Source of the DNA: Prosthecobacter dejongeii
Lineage (GTDB): Bacteria > Verrucomicrobiota > Verrucomicrobiia > Verrucomicrobiales > Verrucomicrobiaceae
NCBI RefSeq assembly: GCF_014203045.1
Contig: NZ_JACHIF010000012.1
Span: 1 to 64,000, forward strand
DNA: 64,000 nt
Reading direction: 5' to 3'
Shown: positions 9,877 through 18,700 of the stretch, one piece after another
Layout: each line of letters opens with the position of its first letter
Position numbering within the stretch: the first letter of the stretch is position 1
Made by a program: the position numbers and the translations under genes
Notes under the pieces: generated by a model
Told to the model about the DNA's origin: nothing
The model's database searches: none
Seen by the model: the letters and a program-made list of their open reading frames with translations, nothing else

Positions 9877-9949
9877 GTGAGTTATGAGGACTCTAGGGTC
9901 TATGGATCTCAGTGAGGTCTGGGTTACGTGTTTATTTTCCGCTAGTGAA

Positions 9950-12900
9950 TCATGGGGAAGCAGCCTCAAGAAGGACGCTTCCGGAAAGTTGGGGGCTGGT
10001 GGTGGCGGTGGTCTTCGGCTCTGCCGTTGGCATCTGGGCCAGGATGAAAAAGCCATAGCCTTTGACCGAAGTGCCATCGTCCACAAAACTGCCACTGAAG
10101 GTAGCTGCGCGTTTCAATAGCTTGTTAGACGGCAGGCTAGTATCCACATCCGAAAGACTGAAGCTTCCTTTGAACACGCCCGTTCCTCCTGCTGTGAAGG
10201 CGGTTCCCTTTCCGGGTGTCACGGTGAGTTTAACCAGACCTGGGTTACTCGCTGGGAACACCAACTTAGCTGGACTGCCTGGCTGGATCTCCAGGGCCTC
10301 CAGGTTCAGCCGCGTCGCAGCATCTGGTGCTCCGCCTCGGGCAAAAACGAGGCGTGCATTGCCCGCGCCCGCTTCCAGATTCATCGCAATCTGAGTGGTG
10401 GAGGGGATGGTGTAAATCCCGCCGATGACGCCTAGATTCAATGGACCAAAAGTCTGCGGATACAGCCGTGAAAAACGCGCCTGAGTTTGTTTAAACCAAG
10501 ACACCTCACTGCCCACTGCGAGCCTGTGCATGACATCGGCACCCAATTTTAAAAGTCCCTGTGCGGAACCTGTCTTGGCATAGAGAAGGCTGTGGAAGGG
10601 TAGATGTCCTCCCTCAGCGATAGGCGCCGCGAAGGTCATCTTTGTGCCATCGGCCAGGAAAATCACCCCCGAGGCCGCCCCCTTTGTGGAAACCTTAAAG
10701 GCCCCGTGGCTATGACCTTGGGGAATGTGCGGCTGCCCCTGATCCCCCTCGCTCAGATTCAATGCCAGGGTGTAATTGCCCGTGTAACGGCTGAGTTCTA
10801 CGTCCGGCAGACGTGCAGCTAAAGGTAAGGTAGTTCCCTCCTCCTCGACCTCTCCCGTCACCATGCGGCTTTCACGACCCAGACTGAGTGTGACTTTAAG
10901 GTCGGATTTCCCTTTGCGCTTCACGAACAATTCGTGGGTGGGATCTTCATCCGGCAGCACCTTCAAAGCTCCCTTCAAGGCATATGTCACCAGGCCCAAG
11001 CTCAGCGAACCTGAATAAGCACCTGTTTTGGCAACGGTGAGTTTTAGCCGACCTCCCAAAAGGCCGTTCATCCCCAAGTTTCGTGGCAAAATACCGTCAT
11101 AGGTGCCGATTAACTGAGCTGGGAAAGGCTCCACCGTCAGCTCCTGCGAAACCTGTGGCCCCGTGCCAGCAGCATTCGTTGCCGTGGCCTTAACGAGGTA
11201 TCTTTTGCTCACCGTGGGGCGTCCGCTGATGACCCCAGTACTAGCATCGTATTTCAGACCAGGCGGCAATCCAGTGATGGTAAAACGAGTGGGCTGCTGA
11301 GTAGCACTCACTGTTTCAAAATAGTCTTGTCCAATGATGGCCGATGCAAGATCCAAAGGATTCATCACGGGTTTTAACTGCACACTCAAAGTGGCTTCCT
11401 CGCTGGTATCGCTGCCCGCACCATTACTGACGACCACATTGTAAGTGCCAATGTCCGCTGCACTCACTCCATTCAGAACTAAAGTACGTGTGGTTGCACC
11501 ACCCACAGGGGCAGTGCCACGATGCCATTGGTAAGTCAGTCCACTGCCGGTTGCTGTGACGGTGAACGTGGCGCTTTGTCCCTCTTTCACCGTGATAGAC
11601 AGCGGGTGTGCTGTGATCAATGGGGCTGGATAGACCTCCAGCTTCACCACCCGACTGGTACGGTTACCGGAGGCATTCTGCACCTGGACGCTGTAGTTGC
11701 CAGCATCAGCCGTCGTCACCGCAGTGAGGGTGAGCGTCGCTTCTTTCCCCGTGGGGATTGGCTGCGTGCCCTTATACCACTGGTAGTTAAGTCCCAGCCC
11801 TTCAGCCTGGACAGTCAGGCTCACATTTGCGCCAGGAGGAACCGCACGGTCCACAGGCTCTTGGGTGATCGTTGGTAAACCATCCTTCAGACCAGGATTG
11901 GGGTCATCACCATTGAGGAAACCGTCTTCATCTTCATCCACACTCAGGCGTGGGCCCGCTCCTGGCAATGTCCCCAAAAAGGAAACTGAATCACTGCCCT
12001 CCAGCAAGGACAGTAGCGCACTTCTGGTTAGGCTGCCTTCGCTCGCCTTTTCACTGCGGTAGGTTTTAGGCCCTGGACTGAACTGGTAAACTTTTTCCAG
12101 CCCCCCCACTTTACCGCGTACGATCAGGTCACAGTCCGCAGGATCCACCGCAGCGCGAGCTTCGAGCAGATTCAACACCGTTGTGACGCTGGTTTGGTTC
12201 CGATTCGAAACGTTCACCGTCGTGCTCATGCCCACCGCAGGTGCCACCCCGGTATCAAAGCACTGCAAAAATGCCGTGACGTGCCTCAGCTCAGCCAAAT
12301 CCAGATTGTCCAAAACGTAGGGGTGCACGATGGGAAGGACAAAGCCACTGCCATCATGCAGCATGCCGAAGCCACTCAGGGATTCCGCGCCTGCTCGGGG
12401 ATTATAAAACATGCGCTGATACAGCGTGCGCAGTGGCGGCGTCTTCAGAGGTTGGCTCGCGCCCACTTCCTGGGGTAGGTCAATGTTATTGTCGGTTCCT
12501 TTTGGGAGAAGATGGCAAACGGCACAGTGCGACTTCGTGTGATTGTTGTACAAATCGCGACCCATCACCGGATTGCCGTTGCCAAAGGCAGTCGGCAAAC
12601 TGCGGTCGTTATTGCGATTCGGATTGGGGTGATTGACGATGCTTTCTAAATACTTAGTTAGGTCCGCCATGTCTTCTTCATCAATCTGCTGCCCTCCCAT
12701 CAAGAGATCGAAAGTCGGATTGAATGCGGCAATGGTCGCCCGGTCACCCCGCCAGTGGAAAGGGGCTCCTCCCTGCATGCCACGGAGGGTCTGGGTCGTC
12801 ATCGGCCCTTTCATCGGGTGCATCACGCGCGGACGCGGTGCATTGTCATGCACGGAAAGATTCGCCCCTAGCACCGTCATCATCTGCCCACCCGGATCTC

Positions 12901-14284
12901 CCAGATCCCACGCCAGTCCATCTCGATCCGCATCAAAATGGCAGGTGCCACAGGACACCGTCCCATTGCCAGACAAACGCGCATCAAACAAGTATCCCTG
13001 CCCTGCTTTGACGGCGGCGGGCATCGGGTTGAATGCAGCGATGGGCAGCTCATTCACCACGGCGAGAGTCGCCGTCGAAACCACGCTAATGGTGTGCGAG
13101 AGTTTATTCAGAACAAACAATCTCTGGCCGGCTTCATCCAAGGCCAGACCGCGGGGCCCTCGCATTGCTGCGGAGGAAGTGTCTGCACCGATACGCAAAT
13201 CCACCCGTGACTGCACGGATGCATCTTCCGCATTCACTTTGGCAATGCGATCCGAGGCAAAGGCCGCGATCCACAAAACGCTGCCATCGCCGCTAAAAAC
13301 CAACGCCGCTGGTTGAGCCAAAGCCGTCGCCTGCGCGGCAGCATTGGGCAGCGTCTGGTAGTCAATGCCTGGATTGAGATCAAAAGCCATCACCACGCCC
13401 GTTCCTGCAGCAATACGGGTCACCCGATTCTCGGCGAAATGACCTCGGAGATTGGGCTCAAATCGCACCAAATTCAGGGCCTCCGTATTGCCCACCCAGA
13501 GATCTCCAGACCCTGGGCGAAAAGCCAGATCAAACAGCGTCGTGCCTACACCCGAAGCATAACCAAGGATGCTGTGAGTCACCGCATCAATCTCCACCAC
13601 ATCATGGTCCAGAGTGAAATGACTGACACGAGGATCATTTGCGGGAACGATCAGAGCCGTCTGTGGCGGTGCCGGAAGATTCGGGTTTTGAGGGACAGGC
13701 TGGGCCGGAGCCGCACCTTTAGGCAAGATGGTTGTGCCATTGCCCGAATCTAAAAAAGCAGCATACACTTTGCTGCCGTCCGCACTCGTGGTCAGTGCCC
13801 GCGGATACAGCCCCTCCAAAGGAACCGTCGCCACCAGTTGACGCGTGGTCACATCAAAGATGCGCATGCTGTTGTTTCGGGCGCAGGTGACGAAGGCCTT
13901 ACCTTGAGCGAAGACCACATCCGCAGGTTCATCCGCCGCGCTCAGAGTCGCCAGCACCGCCCCCTGAGTCAGCGAGATGACGGAGACGCTGTCACTCAAT
14001 TCATTGACCACCCACACTTCATCATTCGTGCGTGCCCGCACCGAAACGGGCTCCAACCCCGTGGGAATCTCCGCCACACGCACAGGCACACCGGCGCCCG
14101 TCACATCAAAAACACTCAACCGAGCATTGATAGAATCCACCGCCAGCAGCCGCGTGCCGTCAGGCGTCAGACAGATCGGATGCGTATGGCGTGCCTCAGC
14201 ATGCTCAAAAGCCGCCTGGGTAAACGCCGGCATCCACACACAGAAAGCCAGAGAAAGGAGAGAGCGAAGGAAAGGAAATTTCAT
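9950..14284 (-). CDS. Exported beta-propeller / di-heme cytochrome c (peroxidase-like) / Ig-domain protein
   Basis: 1444 residues with a signal peptide. Residues about 25-420 form a YVTN/YncE-like beta-propeller with repeated LAVDS, VAEIP and VWVVNEL blades. Two haem motifs follow: CGTCH at C445/C448/H449 and CAVCH at C587/C590/H591. Their spacing resembles that of MauG/CcpA-type di-haem peroxidases. After an Asp-rich calcium-type segment (DEDEDGFLNGDD, about 785) come two Ig-like domains (about 801-975), a putative-Ig domain and the shared C-terminal module (from about 1055). The layout recalls surface-associated di-haem peroxidases such as the copper-responsive one of Methylococcus, by family knowledge only. 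It starts in a 4-bp ATGA overlap with the HMA gene, and SCO and three cytochromes lie just upstream, so it probably belongs to an extracytoplasmic electron-transfer operon. The substrate is unknown. Confidence 0.85.
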   Translation of the reverse strand: MKFPFLRSLLSLAFCVWMPAFTQAAFEHAEARHTHPICLTPDGTRLLAVDSINARLSVFDVTGAGVPVRVAEIPTGLEPVSVRARTNDEVWVVNELSDSVSVISLTQGAVLATLSAADEPADVVFAQGKAFVTCARNNSMRIFDVTTRQLVATVPLEGLYPRALTTSADGSKVYAAFLDSGNGTTILPKGAAPAQPVPQNPNLPAPPQTALIVPANDPRVSHFTLDHDVVEIDAVTHSILGYASGVGTTLFDLAFRPGSGDLWVGNTEALNLVRFEPNLRGHFAENRVTRIAAGTGVVMAFDLNPGIDYQTLPNAAAQATALAQPAALVFSGDGSVLWIAAFASDRIAKVNAEDASVQSRVDLRIGADTSSAAMRGPRGLALDEAGQRLFVLNKLSHTISVVSTATLAVVNELPIAAFNPMPAAVKAGQGYLFDARLSGNGTVSCGTCHFDADRDGLAWDLGDPGGQMMTVLGANLSVHDNAPRPRVMHPMKGPMTTQTLRGMQGGAPFHWRGDRATIAAFNPTFDLLMGGQQIDEEDMADLTKYLESIVNHPNPNRNNDRSLPTAFGNGNPVMGRDLYNNHTKSHCAVCHLLPKGTDNNIDLPQEVGASQPLKTPPLRTLYQRMFYNPRAGAESLSGFGMLHDGSGFVLPIVHPYVLDNLDLAELRHVTAFLQCFDTGVAPAVGMSTTVNVSNRNQTSVTTVLNLLEARAAVDPADCDLIVRGKVGGLEKVYQFSPGPKTYRSEKASEGSLTRSALLSLLEGSDSVSFLGTLPGAGPRLSVDEDEDGFLNGDDPNPGLKDGLPTITQEPVDRAVPPGANVSLTVQAEGLGLNYQWYKGTQPIPTGKEATLTLTAVTTADAGNYSVQVQNASGNRTSRVVKLEVYPAPLITAHPLSITVKEGQSATFTVTATGSGLTYQWHRGTAPVGGATTRTLVLNGVSAADIGTYNVVVSNGAGSDTSEEATLSVQLKPVMNPLDLASAIIGQDYFETVSATQQPTRFTITGLPPGLKYDASTGVISGRPTVSKRYLVKATATNAAGTGPQVSQELTVEPFPAQLIGTYDGILPRNLGMNGLLGGRLKLTVAKTGAYSGSLSLGLVTYALKGALKVLPDEDPTHELFVKRKGKSDLKVTLSLGRESRMVTGEVEEEGTTLPLAARLPDVELSRYTGNYTLALNLSEGDQGQPHIPQGHSHGAFKVSTKGAASGVIFLADGTKMTFAAPIAEGGHLPFHSLLYAKTGSAQGLLKLGADVMHRLAVGSEVSWFKQTQARFSRLYPQTFGPLNLGVIGGIYTIPSTTQIAMNLEAGAGNARLVFARGGAPDAATRLNLEALEIQPGSPAKLVFPASNPGLVKLTVTPGKGTAFTAGGTGVFKGSFSLSDVDTSLPSNKLLKRAATFSGSFVDDGTSVKGYGFFILAQMPTAEPKTTATTSPQLSGSVLLEAASP

Positions 14285-14610
14285 GGGCGGACAGGGGGCA
14301 TCTTGGTTGGGCTGACCAGATTCAGCGTGCGGACATCGAAGCTTTTAGCCTTGTCCCCCAAGGCCCTCACCGCATCCTCACGCGTGAGTTGATCTGTTGT
14401 GGCAATGAGAGTGAGCTTCGGCAACTGCCCTTCAGGTGCCATTTTGATCTTCACCTCCTTCACGCCTTTGATCGTCATCAGTGATGACTTCACATGCGCG
14501 GAGCACGCACTGCAGAATAGACCCGCCACCTCGCCTTGATAAACAAAGCTCGGCTCTGCCGCTAAACATGGGCCAGCTAACCAAAGGGTAGATAAAAGCA
14601 GATATTTCAT
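14281..14610 (-). CDS. Exported heavy-metal-associated (HMA) domain protein, probable copper chaperone
   Basis: 109 residues from the ATG at 14610, which gives a clean signal peptide (cleavage near CLAAEP). A frame extension upstream would overlap the SCO gene. The single domain has the HMA pattern, with a CSAC metal-binding pair (C33, C36) in GLFCSACSAHV followed by the IKGVKEVKI strand. Most HMA proteins are cytoplasmic, so this secreted form likely hands copper over in the periplasm. It sits four bases after the SCO1-like gene and overlaps the di-haem protein start by ATGA, so the three are probably translated together. Confidence 0.8.
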   Translation of the reverse strand: MKYLLLSTLWLAGPCLAAEPSFVYQGEVAGLFCSACSAHVKSSLMTIKGVKEVKIKMAPEGQLPKLTLIATTDQLTREDAVRALGDKAKSFDVRTLNLVSPTKMPPVRP

Positions 14611-14614
14611 AGGA

Positions 14615-15295
14615 TTATAGCTCCGGGTGATCAAGCAGCCGCTGCACATCTTGAGGAAGGTTTTCGCACATCAGCGCGGCGATCTCCGGCTGAGGATGGT
14701 AGACCGAGTAATACCGACGCACTTGTCCTTGGCGGTCGATTAGTACCATGCGCAAATCATGCTCATAGTGGTCCAATGGATTTACCCGCTCATCCTCTGG
14801 AATAGCCTTGGCGGGCTCCAGGTGGAGCTCTTGAGTCATAAAATTCCAGAGGCTTTTTTGCTCGCCGGTCACGAACCACCAGGGTGAATCAGGCTTGGCC
14901 CCCACTGCCTCAGCGTAGTTTGTCAAAAGCGCAGGTGTATCTCGATCCGGATGGATGGCGACAGATAGCAAATGAAAGTCTGCACGCTCACCAAACCTCT
15001 TCAACAAAAGCTGCATCTGTGCCGTGATCGCTGCACAGCCATGGGGACAGACTGTGTAGAGATAGGCACACACCACCACTTTTCCTTTAAGATCGGAAAA
15101 CTTCACGGAGCGTCCAGTTCTCTCGGTCGCGACCAAATCTGCTTGGACCTTGGTGAGTACAGGAAGAGACTTCAGAGGTAAAGACTGCTCAAACAACGCA
15201 TTTGCTCCCACGCAAAGACCCATCGCGAGGAGGATACCCCCAAGTATAAGCCCCCGGAAAGAGCGTTGATCAGAATGTGTAGCGCGCTGTTTCAT
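14615..15295 (-). CDS. SCO1/SenC family copper chaperone or thiol reductase
   Basis: 226 residues. I chose the ATG at 15295 because it lies just after the preceding stop codon and has GAGG immediately upstream; the longer frame overlaps the cytochrome gene. A membrane anchor at about residues 14-33 is followed by a thioredoxin-like SCO fold with the CxxxC motif TVCPHGC (C83, C87) and the distal copper-ligand histidine H179 in EHDLRMVLID. SCO proteins load CuA centres of cytochrome oxidases or other copper enzymes. No oxidase subunit is present in this window, so the client is unknown. It may be one of the neighbouring cytochrome-linked proteins or an oxidase elsewhere. Confidence 0.88.
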   Translation of the reverse strand: MKQRATHSDQRSFRGLILGGILLAMGLCVGANALFEQSLPLKSLPVLTKVQADLVATERTGRSVKFSDLKGKVVVCAYLYTVCPHGCAAITAQMQLLLKRFGERADFHLLSVAIHPDRDTPALLTNYAEAVGAKPDSPWWFVTGEQKSLWNFMTQELHLEPAKAIPEDERVNPLDHYEHDLRMVLIDRQGQVRRYYSVYHPQPEIAALMCENLPQDVQRLLDHPEL

Positions 15296-15299
15296 CACC

Positions 15300-15899
15300 T
15301 CAAAGATTGCCTGCCAATGGCCATGTTGAGCCAGAAGGGTAGCGCTTTTGGAGTTCATCTAGAGTCCAGGGTTTTTGCCTTTTCCCGTGCTCAGCACGGA
15401 TGGATGCCACCAACTGAGGAGAAACAGGCAGATGACGCCGCCCCCATATCTGGACGGTGTAAGCCGCCACATCCGCCACTTCGGCATCACTGAGCCAGTT
15501 CCCAAAACCCGGCATGATCGGGTGCCTCGCTTGCGTTCCCGGCAGCGGTCCCATGACCCCATAAAGCAACACCGCACTGATTTGCTCTGCACTACACGTG
15601 CGTAGCCAAATTGATTCCAGCAACGCGGGTCCTAATGCACTCTTCCCAAGACCACCCTCCCCATGGCACATCTGACAACTACGACGATAGATCAAACCGC
15701 CTTGTGTCAGATACTCACTTCTAGATGAAGAACCCGTTGGAGGTTTATTTTCCGGCGCCGGGGCTAGTCGGGCTAACACCGCGAAGGAGCTGCTCATAAA
15801 CATCACCACCAACAAACAACATAGGACCGACAAGCGCCCCCGACCTCCCGAGGGCTTGTGACCGTTAGCTAGATGCAAGCGAATGTAAGGAACAGACAT
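15300..15899 (-). CDS. Mono-haem c-type cytochrome, secreted or membrane-tethered
   Basis: 199 residues with a hydrophobic signal or anchor at about 22-42. One haem motif, CQMCHG (C75, C78, H79), has a likely methionine axial ligand in IMPGFG, the class I cytochrome arrangement. A basic C-terminal extension (KRQKPWTLDELQKRYPSG) follows. It lies five bases after the next cytochrome gene and four before the SCO start. It is probably an electron carrier for the exported di-haem protein of the same operon. Confidence 0.85.
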   Translation of the reverse strand: MSVPYIRLHLANGHKPSGGRGRLSVLCCLLVVMFMSSSFAVLARLAPAPENKPPTGSSSRSEYLTQGGLIYRRSCQMCHGEGGLGKSALGPALLESIWLRTCSAEQISAVLLYGVMGPLPGTQARHPIMPGFGNWLSDAEVADVAAYTVQIWGRRHLPVSPQLVASIRAEHGKRQKPWTLDELQKRYPSGSTWPLAGNL

Positions 15900-15904
15900 G
15901 GCCT

Positions 15905-16579
15905 CTATGGATTTCTGGCTTCTGCGGGAACCTTGAGCAATTCAGCCTCAGTCCACATCCCCACTCGGTCCTTATCTGCCTGCCGTACGGCTTGAATCTG
16001 TTCAGCTGTTACCGCAGAGGCAGCGTTACCCCAACTGTGGCGAATGTAAGTGAGCACAGCAGCGATTTTCTCATCCGGTAATGCTCCCTGAGGAGGCATC
16101 ACTGCCGCTGGAGTTGAAAAAGGCTGTCCATTGATATGAATTGGCCCCTGAAAACCATGAAGCAAAATGCGTATCAGTCTCTCCGGCGAAGGAGCTTTCA
16201 CCCAATCTGATCCCACCAACGGCGGAAACATGTTGGGCAGCCCCAGCCCTGTGGGCTGATGACACACCCCACAGATCGTTGTGTAGATGACTTGTCCTTC
16301 CTGATACAGCGGAGGTGCTACTGCAACCGCATTGGAGACAGGAACAACCGGTGCAGGTGCCGCAGTGGCTGCATCTGCACCAAGAACAGGCGCGCTCTCC
16401 GCTACAGCAGCACTTTCAAGCACGGGTTCTGCCTGCTTAGGACGAGAGTGCTCAAAAACCCCCATCACAAAAGCACCAACCCAGAACAAGACGAAACCGG
16501 CTAGTCCAAAACCAAAACCATAGGTCAATACATGAGTCAGCCATTTAGGCAGACCCGAAGAAGATGGATGCGATGCCAT
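15905..16579 (-). CDS. Membrane-anchored mono-haem cytochrome c
   Basis: 224 residues. A single N-terminal transmembrane helix (about 17-41) is followed by an Ala/Pro/Val-rich linker (45-90) and a cytochrome domain with CGVCHQPTGLGLP (C103, C106, H107). A second conserved stretch, VMPPQGALPDEKIAAVLTYI, supplies the methionine ligand. The domain is closely related to that of the next gene upstream (16583-17068), so the two arose by tandem duplication; only this copy carries a long linker and an anchor. It may relay electrons between the membrane and soluble partners. Confidence 0.87.
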   Translation of the reverse strand: MASHPSSSGLPKWLTHVLTYGFGFGLAGFVLFWVGAFVMGVFEHSRPKQAEPVLESAAVAESAPVLGADAATAAPAPVVPVSNAVAVAPPLYQEGQVIYTTICGVCHQPTGLGLPNMFPPLVGSDWVKAPSPERLIRILLHGFQGPIHINGQPFSTPAAVMPPQGALPDEKIAAVLTYIRHSWGNAASAVTAEQIQAVRQADKDRVGMWTEAELLKVPAEARNP

Positions 16580-16582
16580 GGT

Positions 16583-17068
16583 TCAGTTCACAGAAATTTT
16601 TTCCAATTCAGCCTGGGTCCACATGGTAGTGCGGGCTTTCTCTGCCTCACGGATGGCCTTCACTTCGGCTGCGGTGACGGCACCGGCTTTATTGCCAAAA
16701 TTGGATCGTACGTAGGTCAGTACATTGGCGATCTGGTCATCACTCAAGGTGCCCTGTGCTGGCATGATAGGCGCAGGTGAATTGAAAGGCTGGCCATTGA
16801 GTTGGATAGGCCCCGTGATGCCATGAAGTACAATGCGAATCAGGCGATCCGACTTAGCCGCAGTGACCCAGTCCGAATTAGCTAGGGGAGGAAACATGCC
16901 TGGCAGCCCCAAACCCGTAGGCTGATGACAAGCGAAACAGACCTGCATATACACCGTCTGACCAGCAGTGGCATCTTGTGCAGGGGAGGGAGATAAAAGG
17001 AGAGAACAAACCGCAATGATTGAGAAACGAATGAATGAAAGCATGGAATAAAAGATTGAATTAGACAC
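16583..17068 (-). CDS. Soluble exported mono-haem cytochrome c
   Basis: 161 residues from the GTG at 17068, which has AGGTGA about nine bases upstream; an ATG at 17044 is the alternative and also leaves a signal peptide. The haem motif is CFACHQPTGLGLP (C44, C47, H48) and the methionine segment is IMPAQGTLSDDQIANVLTYV. It is a near paralogue of the anchored cytochrome immediately downstream, without the linker. It is probably the first gene of the run 17068 to 9950, in which all intergenic gaps are a few bases. Confidence 0.85.
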   Translation of the reverse strand: MSNSIFYSMLSFIRFSIIAVCSLLLSPSPAQDATAGQTVYMQVCFACHQPTGLGLPGMFPPLANSDWVTAAKSDRLIRIVLHGITGPIQLNGQPFNSPAPIMPAQGTLSDDQIANVLTYVRSNFGNKAGAVTAAEVKAIREAEKARTTMWTQAELEKISVN

Positions 17069-17158
17069 CTGAAGGTCACCTGCCGGCTAAGCAGATGCCC
17101 CGCGTCAGTTGGGCAAAGAGTGAAAGTCAGGATGCAGGAGTCATGTCCCGCGCACTGC

Positions 17159-17542
17159 TTACCCCAACCTCGGAGGTGGCAAAGGCGGCGCAGAAGCCAC
17201 CCCATTCCACACTTGGTCTAACCAGGGATATTTGATCGTCGGCAGCTTGGGTCGCCACCAATGGATCTGGCAGACAGACAGCATCTCCAATTTCTTTTTC
17301 TGGGCGCTGCCACTGTCCTGTTCCTGTTTTTTTTCCTCCTTTTGCCCTGCCGAAACTGCCTGGCAGAGCGGGCATGGATGCGCCCCATCAAAAGTATCAC
17401 TCAGCCCCTCCACCACGGATCCCTTTTCTATCGAGTATGTCAAAGCCATACCAATCCAAGCCACTGACTGCAAAGCGCCCCAAGGTAGCCCGATGGAGAC
17501 CATCAGGGCGACCACGATGAGGAGGCGAGCCACGTGTTTCAT
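17159..17542 (-). CDS. Small exported or membrane protein with a CPLC motif (paralogue A)
   Basis: 127 residues. An N-terminal hydrophobic helix (about 5-35) is followed by TYSIEKGSVVEGLSDTFDGAHPCPLC and a charged Lys/Gln/Glu stretch. It is clearly homologous to the gene at 17922-18320, sharing the helix, GSVV.GLSDTFDG.H and CPLC, but the C-terminal halves have diverged. The CPxC pair after a His recalls small DUF2946-type proteins, which often neighbour copper genes; that link is inference. It lies about 90 bp upstream of the cytochrome operon on the same strand. Confidence 0.65.
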   Translation of the reverse strand: MKHVARLLIVVALMVSIGLPWGALQSVAWIGMALTYSIEKGSVVEGLSDTFDGAHPCPLCQAVSAGQKEEKKQEQDSGSAQKKKLEMLSVCQIHWWRPKLPTIKYPWLDQVWNGVASAPPLPPPRLG

Positions 17543-17921
17543 GAATGGAGAGAAAATTCGAGAATTGTTTACGTCACTAAAACAGGGGTTGACCGCGCTT
17601 TTCAGAGCTTCTGAAGAAAACTTTCAAGGGCGATTAGATCCACCCGATGGCCCCTGCCTGGAAACGGCCAGACAGGGACCTCCCGGAACATGGAAACTAG
17701 CGGAAACCATGCTCTGTTCTCCGGGAAAGGAGCACGCCCAGGGGCGCGAAAAGAGACAATGGAGTGACCAAAAAACGGCCTAACTTTAAGGATGGCCTGA
17801 GAGTGAGAGACAAAGGGCACAGCCTATCGAGCAGCCCCAAAGTAATCTCCCCAATCACTCATTCATCACTGTGCGATGCGTGGCATCATCACGGAGATGA
17901 TGTCATCTTCAGGCGGGTGAG
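17543..17921. other. 379-bp gap between two paralogous genes
   Basis: I see no convincing gene. There is one small inverted repeat, CATCATC-acgga-GATGATG, at 17884-17902, just downstream of the stop at 17922, without a T-run. It could be a weak transcript end. The remainder may hold the promoter of the 17542 gene, but I cannot point to clear boxes. Confidence 0.4.
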
Positions 17922-18320
17922 TTAGGCCAAAACCCCGCTTCGTGGCGGTGGCGATTCAGGCGTGAAAGGGCGTGCATGGCCGGTCTGGGATATCGTGATC
18001 CATTCAATTCCCGGCAACTTCTGAAAAACAAACTTCGGGATGGAGGCAACGGCGAGATGCAGCTTCAACTCCTTCACCATCTTCGTGGGAACCGAGTCAT
18101 CGTTGGGCTGAGGATCTTTGGTCCCCTCTTTAACCATGTGGCAGAGAGGACAGGCATGCTCACCATCAAACGTATCGCTCAGTCCCTGAACGACGGAACC
18201 CGTTTTCACCGAATAAGTGACCGCCATACCCACCCAAGCCGCTGACTGCATGACAGCCCAATGCAGCCCGATGGAAATCATCAGGGCAGCAACGAGCAAG
18301 ATGCGCGAGGCGGCTTTCAT
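17922..18320 (-). CDS. Small exported or membrane protein with a CPLC motif (paralogue B)
   Basis: 132 residues. It has the same layout as paralogue A: a hydrophobic N-terminal helix, then QSAAWVGMAVTYS, GSVVQGLSDTFDGEH and ACPLCHMV, then a charged stretch and a Pro-rich tail. The two Cys, the preceding His and the following His could bind a metal or form a disulfide. I do not recognise a named family. The tandem pair most likely arose by duplication with rapid change after the CPLC motif. Confidence 0.65.
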   Translation of the reverse strand: MKAASRILLVAALMISIGLHWAVMQSAAWVGMAVTYSVKTGSVVQGLSDTFDGEHACPLCHMVKEGTKDPQPNDDSVPTKMVKELKLHLAVASIPKFVFQKLPGIEWITISQTGHARPFTPESPPPRSGVLA

Positions 18321-18442
18321 CTGCGTTCAATGAAGCAGCTACAGGGCAAGGAGCAATCTCTTTTAGCCCAATTGATCTCGCTTTATTTGCAAATGGCCCC
18401 GACCCATCAGCTGAGCGACATCTCTCCTAAAGTTAAAAGGAG

Positions 18443-18514
<72 letters not shown>

Positions 18515-18524
18515 ATGTGATTTG

Positions 18525-18599
18525 TGGCTCCTGAGGTAGGGTTCGAACCTACGACCTAGTGGTTAACAGCCACCCGCTCTACCGCTGAGCTACTCAGGA
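18525..18599 (-). tRNA. tRNA-Asn (anticodon GTT)
   Basis: The acceptor TCCTGAG pairs with CTCAGGA. The D-stem is GCTC/GAGC, the anticodon loop CTGTTAA sits on a GGTGG/CCACT stem, and the T-arm is GTAGG-TTCGAAC-CCTAC. The 3' CCA is encoded. It lies ten bases upstream of tRNA-Met, so the two are probably one transcript. Confidence 0.93.
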
Positions 18600-18700
18600 G
18601 TGTCATTCCGTTCTTTTGAAACGGGCCAATATAGTGCACCGCCGAATTCCATCTGGCAAGTGATTGTTTTCGCGTTTTCAGCTTCTAAGGGCCTAAAAAG

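Noticed and set aside
9877-10095. Upstream extension of the repeat-protein gene
   Set aside because: It would overlap the end of the di-haem gene and lacks a signal peptide, which appears after the ATG at 9876.
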